Part shown: positions 50,923-59,076 of the stretch, one piece after another | How positions within the stretch are numbered: position 1 is the stretch's first letter | Layout of the letters: every line of letters begins with the position of its first letter | From: Prado023 sp963774745 | GTDB lineage: Bacteria; Actinomycetota; Actinomycetes; S36-B12; CAIYMF01 | NCBI GenBank assembly: GCA_963774745.1 | Contig: CAVZGE010000010.1 | Span: 62,001-126,000, forward strand | Direction: 5' to 3' | Length of the DNA stretch: 64,000 nt | Notes under the pieces: model-generated | Databases searched by the model: none | Told to the model about the DNA's origin: nothing | Seen by the model: only the letters and a program-made list of their open reading frames with translations | Translations under genes and position numbers: made by a program

Positions 50923-51973
50923 ATGATCTCCTTAGCGGATGGGAACTTGCTGGATGCGCCAGTCGATGCGCTAGTCAATACAGTGAACACTGTTGGCGTC
51001 ATGGGCAAGGGGATTGCGCTGCAGTTCAAACGCGCCTACCCGGAGATGTTCAAGGACTACGCATCAGCAGCCAAGCGCGGCGACCTCGCTGTCGGTCGGA
51101 TGCACGTGTGGCACACCGGCCAGCCTCGACGGACCGAAGGTCATCATCAACTTCCCGACCAAGAGGCATTGGCGCGCCGGATCGAAACTTGCTGACATCG
51201 AGGCTGGCCTGAACGACCTTGTCAGAGTGATCCGGGAGGAACAAATCCGGTCCATCGCAGTCCCGCCGCTCGGCTGCGGCCATGGGGGCCTCGACTGGGC
51301 CGATGTAGAGCCTTTGATCCGCGCCAAACTCGCTCCGCTGGAGGATATCGAGGTCCGGGTCTACCCACCCGCCGCTACGCCAGCGGCGGCCGTCATGCGT
51401 ACTGAGGGCCCCAAGCCACGCATGACGCCCGGGCGGGCAGCGCTGATCGAGATTACCCGTCGGTACTCGGACGTCGCGGTGGAAGGTGCCACACCCATCG
51501 CAGTTCAGAAGCTTATGTACTTCCTGCAGGTCGCTGGGGAGCAACTGGGACTGCGGTACGAAAGGAACTTCTACGGTCCCTATGCGGACAACCTGCGTGC
51601 GGTCTTGCGCGAAATCGAAGGGCATTACCTCGAAGGATTTGGCGACGGAAGCCAACGTGTCGAAGTGAGCGAGCCATTCAGGCTGCTGTCTGGGGCCCAG
51701 GCGGCGGCTTGGCAGATCCTGCGGGATCAGGAGGCAACACTCGAGCGCATCGATCGCGTGATGGAGTTGACTAGCGGTTTCGAATCAGCCAATTCACTCG
51801 AACTTCTTGCAACGGTTCACTGGGTTGCACTCAGCCCGAGGGGTCAGGGTCATTCGGACGACGGCATCGCTCTAGACGTGCGTCAGTGGAGCAATCGCAA
51901 GGCACACCTCTTCACTCCCGGCCAGATTCACAAGGCGCTCGACATCATGCGGGACCGAGGCTGGATCCGCTGA
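50923..51973 (+). pseudogene. darG: DarG antitoxin: macro domain plus DUF4065-like C-terminal domain, one +1 frameshift
   Basis: DarG removes the ADP-ribose that DarT adds and also binds DarT. The start MISLADGNLLDAPVDALVNTVN and GVMGKGIALQFKRAYP are the macro-domain ADP-ribose loops. After HVWHTG the frame must skip one base (about 51116-51126) to continue as SLDGPKVIINFPTKRHWR, then IAVPPLGCGHGGLDW (second loop), and after residue about 160 a C-terminal domain (IAVQKLMYFLQVAGEQLGLRYERNFYGPYADN) of the DUF4065/SocA type. ATG 50923 has GGAAGG. With an intact darT the broken antitoxin would be dangerous, so a sequencing insertion is more likely than a real mutation. Confidence 0.8.
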
Positions 51974-52320
51974 GCCCGGCCGCGGCTGATCGCTCGGGCC
52001 CGAGTATCCGAGGACCGCTGCTCGGACCTCGCAGTCGACGCAGGGGCGACATCGGCTCATCGTCATGAGCACCAGTCCGTTCGCACCGTCATCGACGTCG
52101 ACGAAGGCAGGTGGACTCACAGGGTGCTTGGGGCTCGGTGCCCCTTACCGCCGCGTGGCGGCCACGGGCGACGTTGTGCGACTCGATGTCGCCGAGGCCG
52201 GCCGTCACTTGGCACCACTCACCCAGCGTGACTGAGGCCGGATCGGCCCATGCCCGAGGTCAGGTTCGACCACCATAGTGTCGGTCTAGGGTGTGAGCTC
52301 CCAGGGGTCACTCAGTGTGA
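51974..52320. other. Gene-free stretch after darTG
   Basis: I see no convincing reading frame, RNA or repeat here. GC content climbs back toward the core-genome level, so the right edge of the accessory region may fall here. Confidence 0.35.
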
Positions 52321-52440
52321 ATGACTACCAGGACCAGGACCCGGCCCTGCAAGGTCCACGCCGCGCCAGGGACCTGGTACTCGAACGTCTGGGTGCGGCT
52401 ACGCGCCGCCGGGTACACCTTCGAGGCGCTGGGCGCCTGA
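52321..52440 (+). CDS. 39-residue ORF, possibly the 3' end of a lost gene
   Basis: ATG 52321 to TGA 52440. The sequence KVHAAPGTWYSNVWVRLRAA and the ending GYTFEALGA have the composition of a folded secreted or envelope domain, not of random high-GC translation. No ribosome-binding site is clear, and the frame has no upstream continuation, so a remnant is as likely as a gene. Confidence 0.3.
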   Translation: MTTRTRTRPCKVHAAPGTWYSNVWVRLRAAGYTFEALGA

Positions 52441-52466
52441 GCCGGGGGGGAGAGAGTTCAGGCCGG

Positions 52467-53237
52467 TCACCCGAACCCCGCCCGGCGCAGGTTGGCTGCG
52501 TGCAGCTCGGGCATCCCGGGCAGGCCGATGCGCGGGTCGTCGCTGTCGTAGCCTGCCTCGACGTCGTCGAGGTAGCGAAGATCCGCCTCGAGGCGGGCCC
52601 GAGGTTGGTCGGTGGGGGAGCCGTGGCCGGGGACGAGCCACACGGACCGGCGCACCTGCACGGCCAGCGCCTCAAGGCCGGCGCGGTACGTGCCCAGGGT
52701 GGTGTCGTCGTCGGCCGGCATTGGCAGCTCGACGTCGCTGAGCATGTCGCCGCAGAGGATCACCGACGCAGCGTCGAGCACCAGCGCGATATGGCCCGGG
52801 GCGTGCGCATCGTGCTCGATGACCCGCGCCTCGGGTCCGGCCCAAGGCAGCGTCGCACCGGGCAGGGGGCGGAGCCGTCCGGCCACCGCCAACAGATCGG
52901 GGGTGAGGAACTCGGCGGCCGGTGCGAGGATTGCGTCCCTGTCCGTAGCAAGGCGGTCCGCCGTCCGATCGCTGGTCCAGCGCGGGGCTTCACCGAGGCC
53001 CGGGTGCCACAGGACGTGGTCGTAGTGCTCGTGAGTGGCGACCCCCGCAACACATCGGACCCCGAGGGCGGCAAGGTCCGCCGGGATGGCCGCGAGCTCG
53101 TCGGGGTCCCAGGCGGGGTCGACCACGACGGCGCCCCCGGCACCATCGAGGAGCACGGTGGTGAGCGTCGCGTATTGCCGGGCGCGGGCTACCCACACAC
53201 CGGGAAGCAACTGGACCAGCCGACCAAGGGCACCCAC
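52467..53237 (-). CDS. MBL-fold metallo-hydrolase
   Basis: A 256-residue metallo-beta-lactamase-fold hydrolase. The first metal motif is THEHYDH (68-74; HxHxDH type with Glu between), followed by His in DAHAPGHIALVL, Asp in LCGDMLSDVE, and WLVPGHGSPTD. The N-terminus LVQLLPGVWVARA is typical of glyoxalase II-like members. Its high GC resembles the core genome, not the defence genes. The substrate is unknown. The start at GTG 53237 is next to the IS110 remnant. Confidence 0.85.
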   Translation of the reverse strand: MGALGRLVQLLPGVWVARARQYATLTTVLLDGAGGAVVVDPAWDPDELAAIPADLAALGVRCVAGVATHEHYDHVLWHPGLGEAPRWTSDRTADRLATDRDAILAPAAEFLTPDLLAVAGRLRPLPGATLPWAGPEARVIEHDAHAPGHIALVLDAASVILCGDMLSDVELPMPADDDTTLGTYRAGLEALAVQVRRSVWLVPGHGSPTDQPRARLEADLRYLDDVEAGYDSDDPRIGLPGMPELHAANLRRAGFG

Positions 53238-53329
53238 GCACGGGAGGCTACTGGCTCACGGCCCCCCCGATGGTCAGCGAAGGCCAGATGACCGCCGGGC
53301 TCCAGCGGGCGCCCACACCGGCTCCCCTC

Positions 53330-54770
53330 TGTTGTCAACCGGCTCGTTTCAGGGGTTGCTTGGCTGTGGGCTTCCGGGGGCGTGGGCTCGGTTGTAGTGT
53401 CGGTTTCGCGGGTCCGGGAAGTGGCTGATCCGAAGTGTCGATTGGCGGGGGCAGGTCGACCGCGCTGGATTGTTGAGTCGCCCCGCAGTGCCCTCCCGGG
53501 CCCGCGCTGGCCGTCTGTTGCGGGTGACCGCGGGCTGCTCGTTTCGTCGGCGACCAGCTGGCGATACACGGCGTCGGAGATCCTTCGTTTCAGGCAGCGC
53601 ATCGCTTCCATCGGCTTCTTGCCGGCGGTGCGCTTGCGTCGGTAGTAGTCCCGGCCCTCGGTGTTGCCGCGCAGTTGGGCGACGGCGGCGACGTGGATCA
53701 TGTGGTTGATCCGCCGGTTCCCGGCCCGCGACAGCCGGTGTCGGTTCTGCTCGCCGGAGGAGGCGTCCAGGGGCGGTGCGGTCCAGGAGGCGAACCGGTT
53801 GCGGTCGGCGAACCGGGTACGTCGCCGACGTCAGCCAGGACCCGAGCGGCGACGACGGGCCGAACGCCGGGAGGTCCATCAGCGGTGAGTCCGGCGCCAG
53901 GGACGATGGCTCCGAGATCGTGAGGTGGCCTTCTTGGTCTTCGCGTCGACGGCGATCAGTTCAGCGAGTTCGTCGCGGCGATCGGTCGGCGGGCGTCCCG
54001 GCGACGTCGCGGGGCGCACTCTGGCGAGGATCGCTTGGCTGCGAGGGGGCGAGGTCCTTCTTGGCCTGACCGGGGAGCAGCTCGGCGAGCAGAGGCTGGA
54101 GCCGGTTCACGGTCTGCACCCGACGCCGGGTGAGCGCTTCGCGTCGGTCGGCGAGCATCCGCAGCGCCTCGAGCTCGCCGTCGACCTCCAGCACCCGCAG
54201 GTCCTTGGGGCGGACCGCGACGATCGCGATCGAGTGCGCATCGCGGCGTCGGTCTTGCGGTTGTGGCCGGTGTCGAACAGCCGCACCCGGGCGGCGAGCT
54301 TGGCCGGTACGTCGACGACCTGCTCACCGGCTTCGAGGAGCCGCTGCGCCAGTGGGCGACCGACGCCGTTGGCGCCCTCGACCGCCCAGATCCGATCCGG
54401 CCAAGCCTTCGCGTACTTCCGCATCGCTGGCGTAGCCGGCCTGGTCGGTGGCGAACCGGCCGAGCCGAGCAGCTTCTCGGCTGGTCGACGACCTCGATCG
54501 TGGCCGACAGCTTGTGGGGATCGACCCCGATGATCACGTGCTCCATGTGATGCTCCCGCCTGTGCCGTGCGGATAGGGACGGCGAGGCGGGCAGTGCTAC
54601 TACGAGCTGGGCAGTCCCCTCGGAGCGACGCCTCGTCACGGTGCCCGACGGGCTGCAGACCGAAAGCGAGCCACACCCAGCAAGGGTGGGCAGCCCAGAA
54701 GAGAGCCAACCCGTCGGACACCTGGACCGAGTCTGGCCAGACACCGGCCCTCCGAAATCATCTAGTAGCC
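53330..54770 (-). mobile_element. Degraded IS110-family insertion sequence
   Basis: The element contains an IS110-type transposase in broken frames plus a long non-coding 5' end, the arrangement of IS110 (RNA-guided) elements, which lack clear terminal inverted repeats. The boundaries are approximate: the right end is set just before the MBL gene's upstream sequence and the left end after the structured region at 54547-54760. No target duplication was found, as expected for this family. Confidence 0.6.
53500..54546 (-). pseudogene. IS110-family transposase, multiple frameshifts
   Basis: ATG 54546 gives MEHVIIGVDPHKLSATIEVV, the RuvC-like DEDD domain start (Asp in GVDPHK). Another frame continues with WAVEGANGVGRPLAQRLLEAGEQ (the Glu block) and HNRKTDAAMRT (Asp). 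A third frame gives ALRMLADRREALTRRRVQTVN, and the C-terminal Tnp_20 part reads GNRRINHMIHVAAVAQLRG then KKPMEAMRCLKRRISDAVY. At least three frame changes are needed, so the transposase is inactive as sequenced. Confidence 0.75.
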
Positions 54771-54990
54771 CAGAAGGACGCGGCTGTGGTCGGCCGTTCA
54801 GTTCTCACCGCACCCAGCGTGACCAAGGCAGGAGCGGCCAGACTCGAGGTGCCGAAGGGTCGGAACAGGGGGTGCGCAGGGCGGCGCTCCGCGCCGACGG
54901 CCGAGTGAGCCCGCGCCAGGCCTACCTGGCGGGGTGACCGGCCAGCGCGGACGGGGCCGTGGGCGAGACTGGGGCAGACCCTGGCCACGG
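54547..54990 (-). other. Non-coding 5' region of the IS110 element; candidate bridge-RNA locus
   Basis: No gene fits these roughly 440 bp. The part next to the transposase (54547-54760, read on the minus strand) contains several short self-complementary stretches. IS110 elements encode their guide ('bridge') RNA in this upstream position. The assignment rests on position only; the element is damaged and the RNA may be dead. Confidence 0.3.
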
Positions 54991-55000
54991 AGTGGGCGCG

Positions 55001-56171
55001 TCAGGGACCCGGCCGGCGGTTGGCCAGCTTGGCGCGCACGCCCACAGCCGCCAGCCCGACAACCACTGCGGCCAGCAGGTGGCCTGTGGCCCCAGCCGCG
55101 CCGACGGCCAGGGCCACGGCCCAGCCGAACCGCCCACGGAGGTCGCCCAGCAGGCGGACGTGGGTGATGCCGGCCACCAGCAGCAGCGCGGCCAGGATCG
55201 ACAACGGGAACGCCCGCAGGACCAGCGCGAGGTCCTGGCCGAGGGCCAGGGCCAGGACGGTCAGGGCAGTGCCGATGATCGCCGGTGCGCGCCAGCTGCG
55301 TGCCCCGAACGCGTGGTGGGCGCTCATTCCGCCGGCGCCGTGGCACAGCGGCATCCCGCCGATCGCCCCCACCGCGAGGTTGGCGCCGCCGAGCGTCAGG
55401 GCCAGGCGGCTGGGCGTGACCCGCGGCGCCTCGGCGGGGAAGTAGACGGGCGCCGCGTCGGCTGGCGCGAGGCACGAGTTCGTGATGGTCAGCGGGACCT
55501 GCGGGAGGACCAGCAGGGTGGCGGCGAGGAGCAGGTCCGCGGTCGTGATCGAGGGCAGGTCTATCGGCGTCGGGCCGAGGGCCAGGGGTCCGGTGCCCCA
55601 TGTGGTCCAGACGGCCAGGCCCAGGCCCAGGGCCACCACGATCAGGGCGCTGGCCCGCCGCCAGCGCAGCAGGACGATCGTGATCGCGACGCAGGCGGCG
55701 GCGGTCGATCGCCGGGGGCCACTGCTCGGTGAAGGTGGTCGGCGGCGCGGTCAGCATCCCCCAGGCGATCTTCGCGAACAGCAGCCCGACGGCCAGCTGG
55801 ACCCCGCGGATGACCTCCCGGGGGAAGACCGCACCCAGTCGATCCAGCCAGCCCGTGGCGCCCAGGACCACGAAGACCACGCCCATGAGCAGCGACCCGG
55901 CGGCGATCACGTCGGCACCGGCACCGGCGGCGATCGCGGCGGCCCCGAAGGCCTTCAGCGGCTGGACGGCGACCGGCACGCGGTAGCGCCAGGCGACGAC
56001 CAGGTACAGCAGGCCGGCGGGCAGCAGGACGGCGGTGGTCGACAGCCCGTTGCTCACGATCAGTGCGATGGCTATCGGGACGAGCACACCGAGGTCGGCG
56101 ACCGCGCCGGAGGCCTCCCGCCACCACGTCGTGGCAGGGGCTGTGGTGGTGCGGCTGTCGAGGGCGGTCAC
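55001..56171 (-). pseudogene. MOT1-type molybdate/sulfate transporter, one +1 frameshift
   Basis: The membrane protein starts at GTG 56171 with ASGAVADLGVLVPIAIALIV and VAVQPLKAFGAAAIAAG, the two conserved blocks of the MFS_MOT1 molybdate-transporter family (related to SulP). Near 55700-55713 one base must be skipped to pass from FTEQWPPAI to ACVAITIVLLRW; after that VPLTITNSCLAP and CHGAGGMSAHHAFGARS, also conserved, follow to the stop at 55001. The gene is the last of the moaC-moaA-moaD transcript, consistent with molybdate supply. The break may be a sequencing insertion because everything else is conserved. Confidence 0.75.
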
Positions 56172-56172
56172 G

Positions 56173-56402
56173 TCAGCCGCCCGCGAACGGGGGCAGGACG
56201 TCGACGGTGGTGCCCCCGGGGATCGGCGCGGTCGAGGTGTCGGTCCAGTCGGACGCCGTCGGCGAGCAGGGAGCTGGACGCCAGGACGTCGGCGAACCGT
56301 GGTGGCAGCCCTGCTGCCAGGGCGGCCACGACCTCGGTGGTGGGGCCCGGCGCGATGTGGACCTCCGGCGGTCCCGGCTGCGGCGCGGGCGGAGGCGAAC
56401 AT
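56173..56402 (-). pseudogene. moaD: MoaD-like molybdopterin synthase small subunit, two +1 frameshifts
   Basis: A ubiquitin-like sulfur carrier. MFASARAAAGT starts at ATG 56402; skipping one base near 56365 gives EVHIAPGPTTEVVAALAAGL and LADGVRLD; skipping another near 56240-56255 gives TSTAPIPGGTTVDVLPPFAGG with the C-terminal Gly-Gly that becomes the thiocarboxylate. Both breaks are single-base insertions and the codons between them are well conserved. MoaD is essential for Moco synthesis, and the rest of the pathway is intact here, so an assembly error is suspected. Confidence 0.7.
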
Positions 56403-56457
56403 CCGGAAGGTCGACGGTGGCCTCGGCAGGTGGACCGGGCTGGCAGCGGCTCATCGA

Positions 56458-57480
56458 TCAGCCCCCGATCGCCGACATCGGCCGGTCGGGTTGGGTGAAG
56501 GCGGGCTCGTCGATGCCGTGACCGCGCTGCTTGAGCGCGACCTCGCCCTGCATCTCGGCGGCGAGGGAAGCGTCGTCCGCGCCACCGCGCAGCGGCGTGC
56601 GCAGGTCGGCCTCGCGCTGGGCGAAGAGGCAGGAGCGCCAGTGGCCGTCGGCGGTCAGGCGGACCCGGTCGCAGGCGTCGCAGAACGGGTTGGTCACCGA
56701 CCCGACGATTCCCACGGTGGCGGGCCCACCGTCGATCGCGAACTCCTCGGCCGGGGCCGACCCGCGCCCGGGCAGCGGCGCGAGGTGGAAGCCCGCGCGC
56801 TCGAGGGAGTCGAGGATCTCCTCACGGGTGACCATCATGGCCCGGTTCCACCCGTGCTGGGGGTCCAGCGGCATCTGCTCGATGAACCGCAGGGACAGCC
56901 CCTCGTCCAGCGCCCAGCGCAGCAGTGTGGCGGCCTCGTGGTCGTTGACGCCGCGCATCAGGACGGTGTTGATCTTGATCGGGGCCAGCCCAGCCGCTCG
57001 AGCCGCCGCGATCCCGGCCAGGACGTCCTCGAGCCGGTCGCGCAGTGTCAGGCGCCGGAACGTCTCGGGGCTCAGGGTGTCGCAGGAGATGTTGACCCGC
57101 GACAGCCCTGCCGCAGCCAGGGGCGCGGCGAGGCGCTCGAGGCGCAGGGCGTTCGTGGTCACGGACAGGTGCGGGGCGCGGGGCAGGGCGGCCAGGCGCG
57201 CGACGATGTCGACGACGTCCGGGCGGAGCAGCGGCTCACCGCCGGTGAGGCGTACCTCGGTGATGCCCAGGTCGGTCGCGATCCGGACCACGCGGACGAT
57301 CTCGTCGGCGCTCAGCAGCTCGGGGGTGGGCATCCACTCCAGGCCCTCGGCGGGCATGCAGTACGTGCATCGCAGGTTGCAGCGGTCGGTCAGCGAGACC
57401 GCGCAGGTCGTGATGGGTGCGACCGAACCGGTCGACGAGGCGCGCAGAGGAGGGTGCTGGCTCGCGGTCAGGTCGCTCAT
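56458..57480 (-). CDS. moaA: GTP 3',8-cyclase (radical SAM)
   Basis: First step of molybdenum cofactor synthesis. The radical-SAM cluster is CNLRCTYC, followed by GLEWMPTPELLSADE and the SAM-binding RLTGGEPLLRPD; the second 4Fe-4S cluster uses FCDACDRVRLTADG and a later Cys in WRSCLF. The C-terminal Gly-Gly (SAIGG) essential for activity is present. The 340 residues are standard. ATG 57480 overlaps the stop of the MogA-MoaE gene. Confidence 0.95.
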   Translation of the reverse strand: MSDLTASQHPPLRASSTGSVAPITTCAVSLTDRCNLRCTYCMPAEGLEWMPTPELLSADEIVRVVRIATDLGITEVRLTGGEPLLRPDVVDIVARLAALPRAPHLSVTTNALRLERLAAPLAAAGLSRVNISCDTLSPETFRRLTLRDRLEDVLAGIAAARAAGLAPIKINTVLMRGVNDHEAATLLRWALDEGLSLRFIEQMPLDPQHGWNRAMMVTREEILDSLERAGFHLAPLPGRGSAPAEEFAIDGGPATVGIVGSVTNPFCDACDRVRLTADGHWRSCLFAQREADLRTPLRGGADDASLAAEMQGEVALKQRGHGIDEPAFTQPDRPMSAIGG

Positions 57481-58574
57481 GGGGTGTTCACCCACTCGTC
57501 GGTGCCGTCGGCGAAGTGCTGGTGCTTCCAGATCGGCAGTCGTGCCTTGGCCTCGTCGACCAGCCACGCACAGGCGGCGAACGCCTCGCGTCGATGCGCG
57601 GCGCTGACCGCCGCGACGAAGGCGAGGTCACCGATCGCGAGGTCGCCGGTACGGTGCCGGGCTGCAGCAGCCAGGACCCCGGGGCGATCGAGGGCCTCGG
57701 CGACCACCTCGGCGAGGATGCGCCCCGCGTCCGGGTGGCCCTCGTAGTGCAGGGCGGTCACCGATCGTCCGCGGTCGTGGTCACGCACCACGCCTGCGAA
57801 CGACACGACCGCCCCAGCCGCCGCGCGCGACACCTCGGCGGCAACCTCCGCCTCGCTGATCGGGTCAGCCCGGATGAGGTCGGCTCCTGGAGGCTGGTAG
57901 TCGATTCGGTCAGTTGGATCGACCGAATCGACTACCAACGATGGGGGTTGCGTGACGGCAGCGTCGTCCGTCCGGGGTCGGCCGTGTGGGGCGTGGTTGC
58001 CCCCGGCGGCCATGGCGGCGGCGTGCTCCAGCAACCCCCCGACGGCGGACAGGCCATCGCGGACTCCGCCCGGGCTGCCGGGCAGGGCCAGGACGACTGC
58101 GCCTCCGAGGATCCCGCCGAGGGCTCGCGACAGGTCGACGGCCGGGATCCGCTCCCGGGACGCCGCCCGGATGGCCTCGCCGAGGCCGGGCAGCTCACGC
58201 AGTCCCGCGGAGCGCAGCGCCTCGGGGGTCACGTCGCGAGGGCCGGCCCCGGTGCCACCCGTCGTGACCACGATCCTAGCCCCTCCGGAGATGGCGGCAT
58301 GGACTGCATCGATGATGGCGGGGATCTCATCGGGGACGACCAGCACGTCGCTGACGTCATGCCCGAGGACGCCCAGCAGCTCGGCCGCCAACGGCCCGCT
58401 GGTGTCGATTGCCTTACCCGCGGCGGCGGTGTCCGAGCAGGTGATCACGGCTGCCCCGGCCCGCGAGGTCACCGTGGGCACGGCGCCGGGCGCGGAGTCG
58501 CCGCCGGTGGCGACGGAAGCGGGGGTCTGGTGCGGGGTACCCACCCCACCTGGTCCGCCGCGTGCCGCGTTCAT
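57477..58574 (-). CDS. MogA/MoaB-MoaE fusion protein of Moco synthesis
   Basis: Residues about 35-195 are a MogA/MoaB molybdopterin adenylyltransferase-type domain (VVTTGGTGAGPRDVTPEAL, LPGSPGGVRDGL). Residues about 225-365 are MoaE, the large subunit of molybdopterin synthase (VVSFAGVVRDHDRGR, VTALHYEGHP, and AKARLPIWKHQHFADGTDEWV with the catalytic Lys). The linker is a 43-bp palindrome coding VVDSVDPTDRIDYQ. Fusions of this pair are known in actinobacteria. ATG 58574 overlaps the moaC stop. Confidence 0.88.
   Translation of the reverse strand: MNAARGGPGGVGTPHQTPASVATGGDSAPGAVPTVTSRAGAAVITCSDTAAAGKAIDTSGPLAAELLGVLGHDVSDVLVVPDEIPAIIDAVHAAISGGARIVVTTGGTGAGPRDVTPEALRSAGLRELPGLGEAIRAASRERIPAVDLSRALGGILGGAVVLALPGSPGGVRDGLSAVGGLLEHAAAMAAGGNHAPHGRPRTDDAAVTQPPSLVVDSVDPTDRIDYQPPGADLIRADPISEAEVAAEVSRAAAGAVVSFAGVVRDHDRGRSVTALHYEGHPDAGRILAEVVAEALDRPGVLAAAARHRTGDLAIGDLAFVAAVSAAHRREAFAACAWLVDEAKARLPIWKHQHFADGTDEWVNTP
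57895..57937. repeat. Perfect 17-bp palindrome forming the MogA-MoaE linker
   Basis: tggtagtcgattcggtc at 57895-57911 pairs exactly with 57921-57937 around a 9-nt loop. It is in frame and sits exactly between the two domains. Read on the minus strand, it is related to the palindrome at 59464-59502 in mobA (26 of 39 positions, same codon phase). Confidence 0.75.
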
Positions 58575-59038
58575 CGGCGCCAGGCCCCGGTCCGGCCGCC
58601 GTCCTTGGCCTCCACCTGCACGTCGCGCAGCGCCGCGGGCGGGTCGACGGCCTTGACCATGTCGATCACGGCAAGGCCGGCGACCGCCACCGCGGTGAGC
58701 GCCTCCATCTCCACACCCGTCCGGTCCGCGGTGCGCACGGTCGCCCGGATGTGCACCTCGTCGAGGTCTGCCGCGACGGCCACCTCGACGTCAACCCCAT
58801 GGACGGCGATCGGGTGGCACAGCGGGATCAGGTCAGGGGTGCGCTTGGTGGCCATGATCCCGGCGATCCGGGCCACAGCCAGCACGTCACCCTTCGGGAC
58901 GCCCCCGGAACGGATCAGGTCGGCCGCCGATGTCGTGACGCGGCCGCTGGCGGTCGCCGTCCGCGTGGTCACCTCACGGGCGGCGACGTCGACCATCCGG
59001 GCGTGGCCCGCAGCGTCGAGGTGGGTCAGGTCACTCAT
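58571..59038 (-). CDS. moaC: Cyclic pyranopterin monophosphate synthase accessory protein
   Basis: MoaC completes formation of cyclic pyranopterin monophosphate with MoaA. The family blocks MVDVAAREVTTRTATA, GIMATKRTPDLIPLCHPI and TGVEMEALTAVAVAGLAVID are all present, and the active-site Lys is in MVKAVD. The 155 residues are standard. It is the first gene of the minus-strand Moco transcript moaC, mogA-moaE, moaA, moaD, transporter, and is divergent from mobA across 38 bp. Confidence 0.96.
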   Translation of the reverse strand: MSDLTHLDAAGHARMVDVAAREVTTRTATASGRVTTSAADLIRSGGVPKGDVLAVARIAGIMATKRTPDLIPLCHPIAVHGVDVEVAVAADLDEVHIRATVRTADRTGVEMEALTAVAVAGLAVIDMVKAVDPPAALRDVQVEAKDGGRTGAWRR

Positions 59039-59064
59039 GACGGCCGGCCCTTCCGGTAGGCGTC

Positions 59065-59070
59065 TATTGT
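59065..59070 (+). promoter_or_regulatory. -10 box TATTGT (leaderless mobA)
   Basis: TATTGT ends 6 nt before GTG 59077 in the 38-bp divergent gap with moaC; no Shine-Dalgarno is present. Confidence 0.45.
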
Positions 59071-59076
59071 GCAGTC

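Noticed and set aside
42533..54990. Attachment-site duplication for the tRNA-Lys island
   Set aside because: I looked for a second copy of the tRNA 3' end (ttcgagccccgcggggccca) to the right and found none, so integration at this tRNA is not proven.
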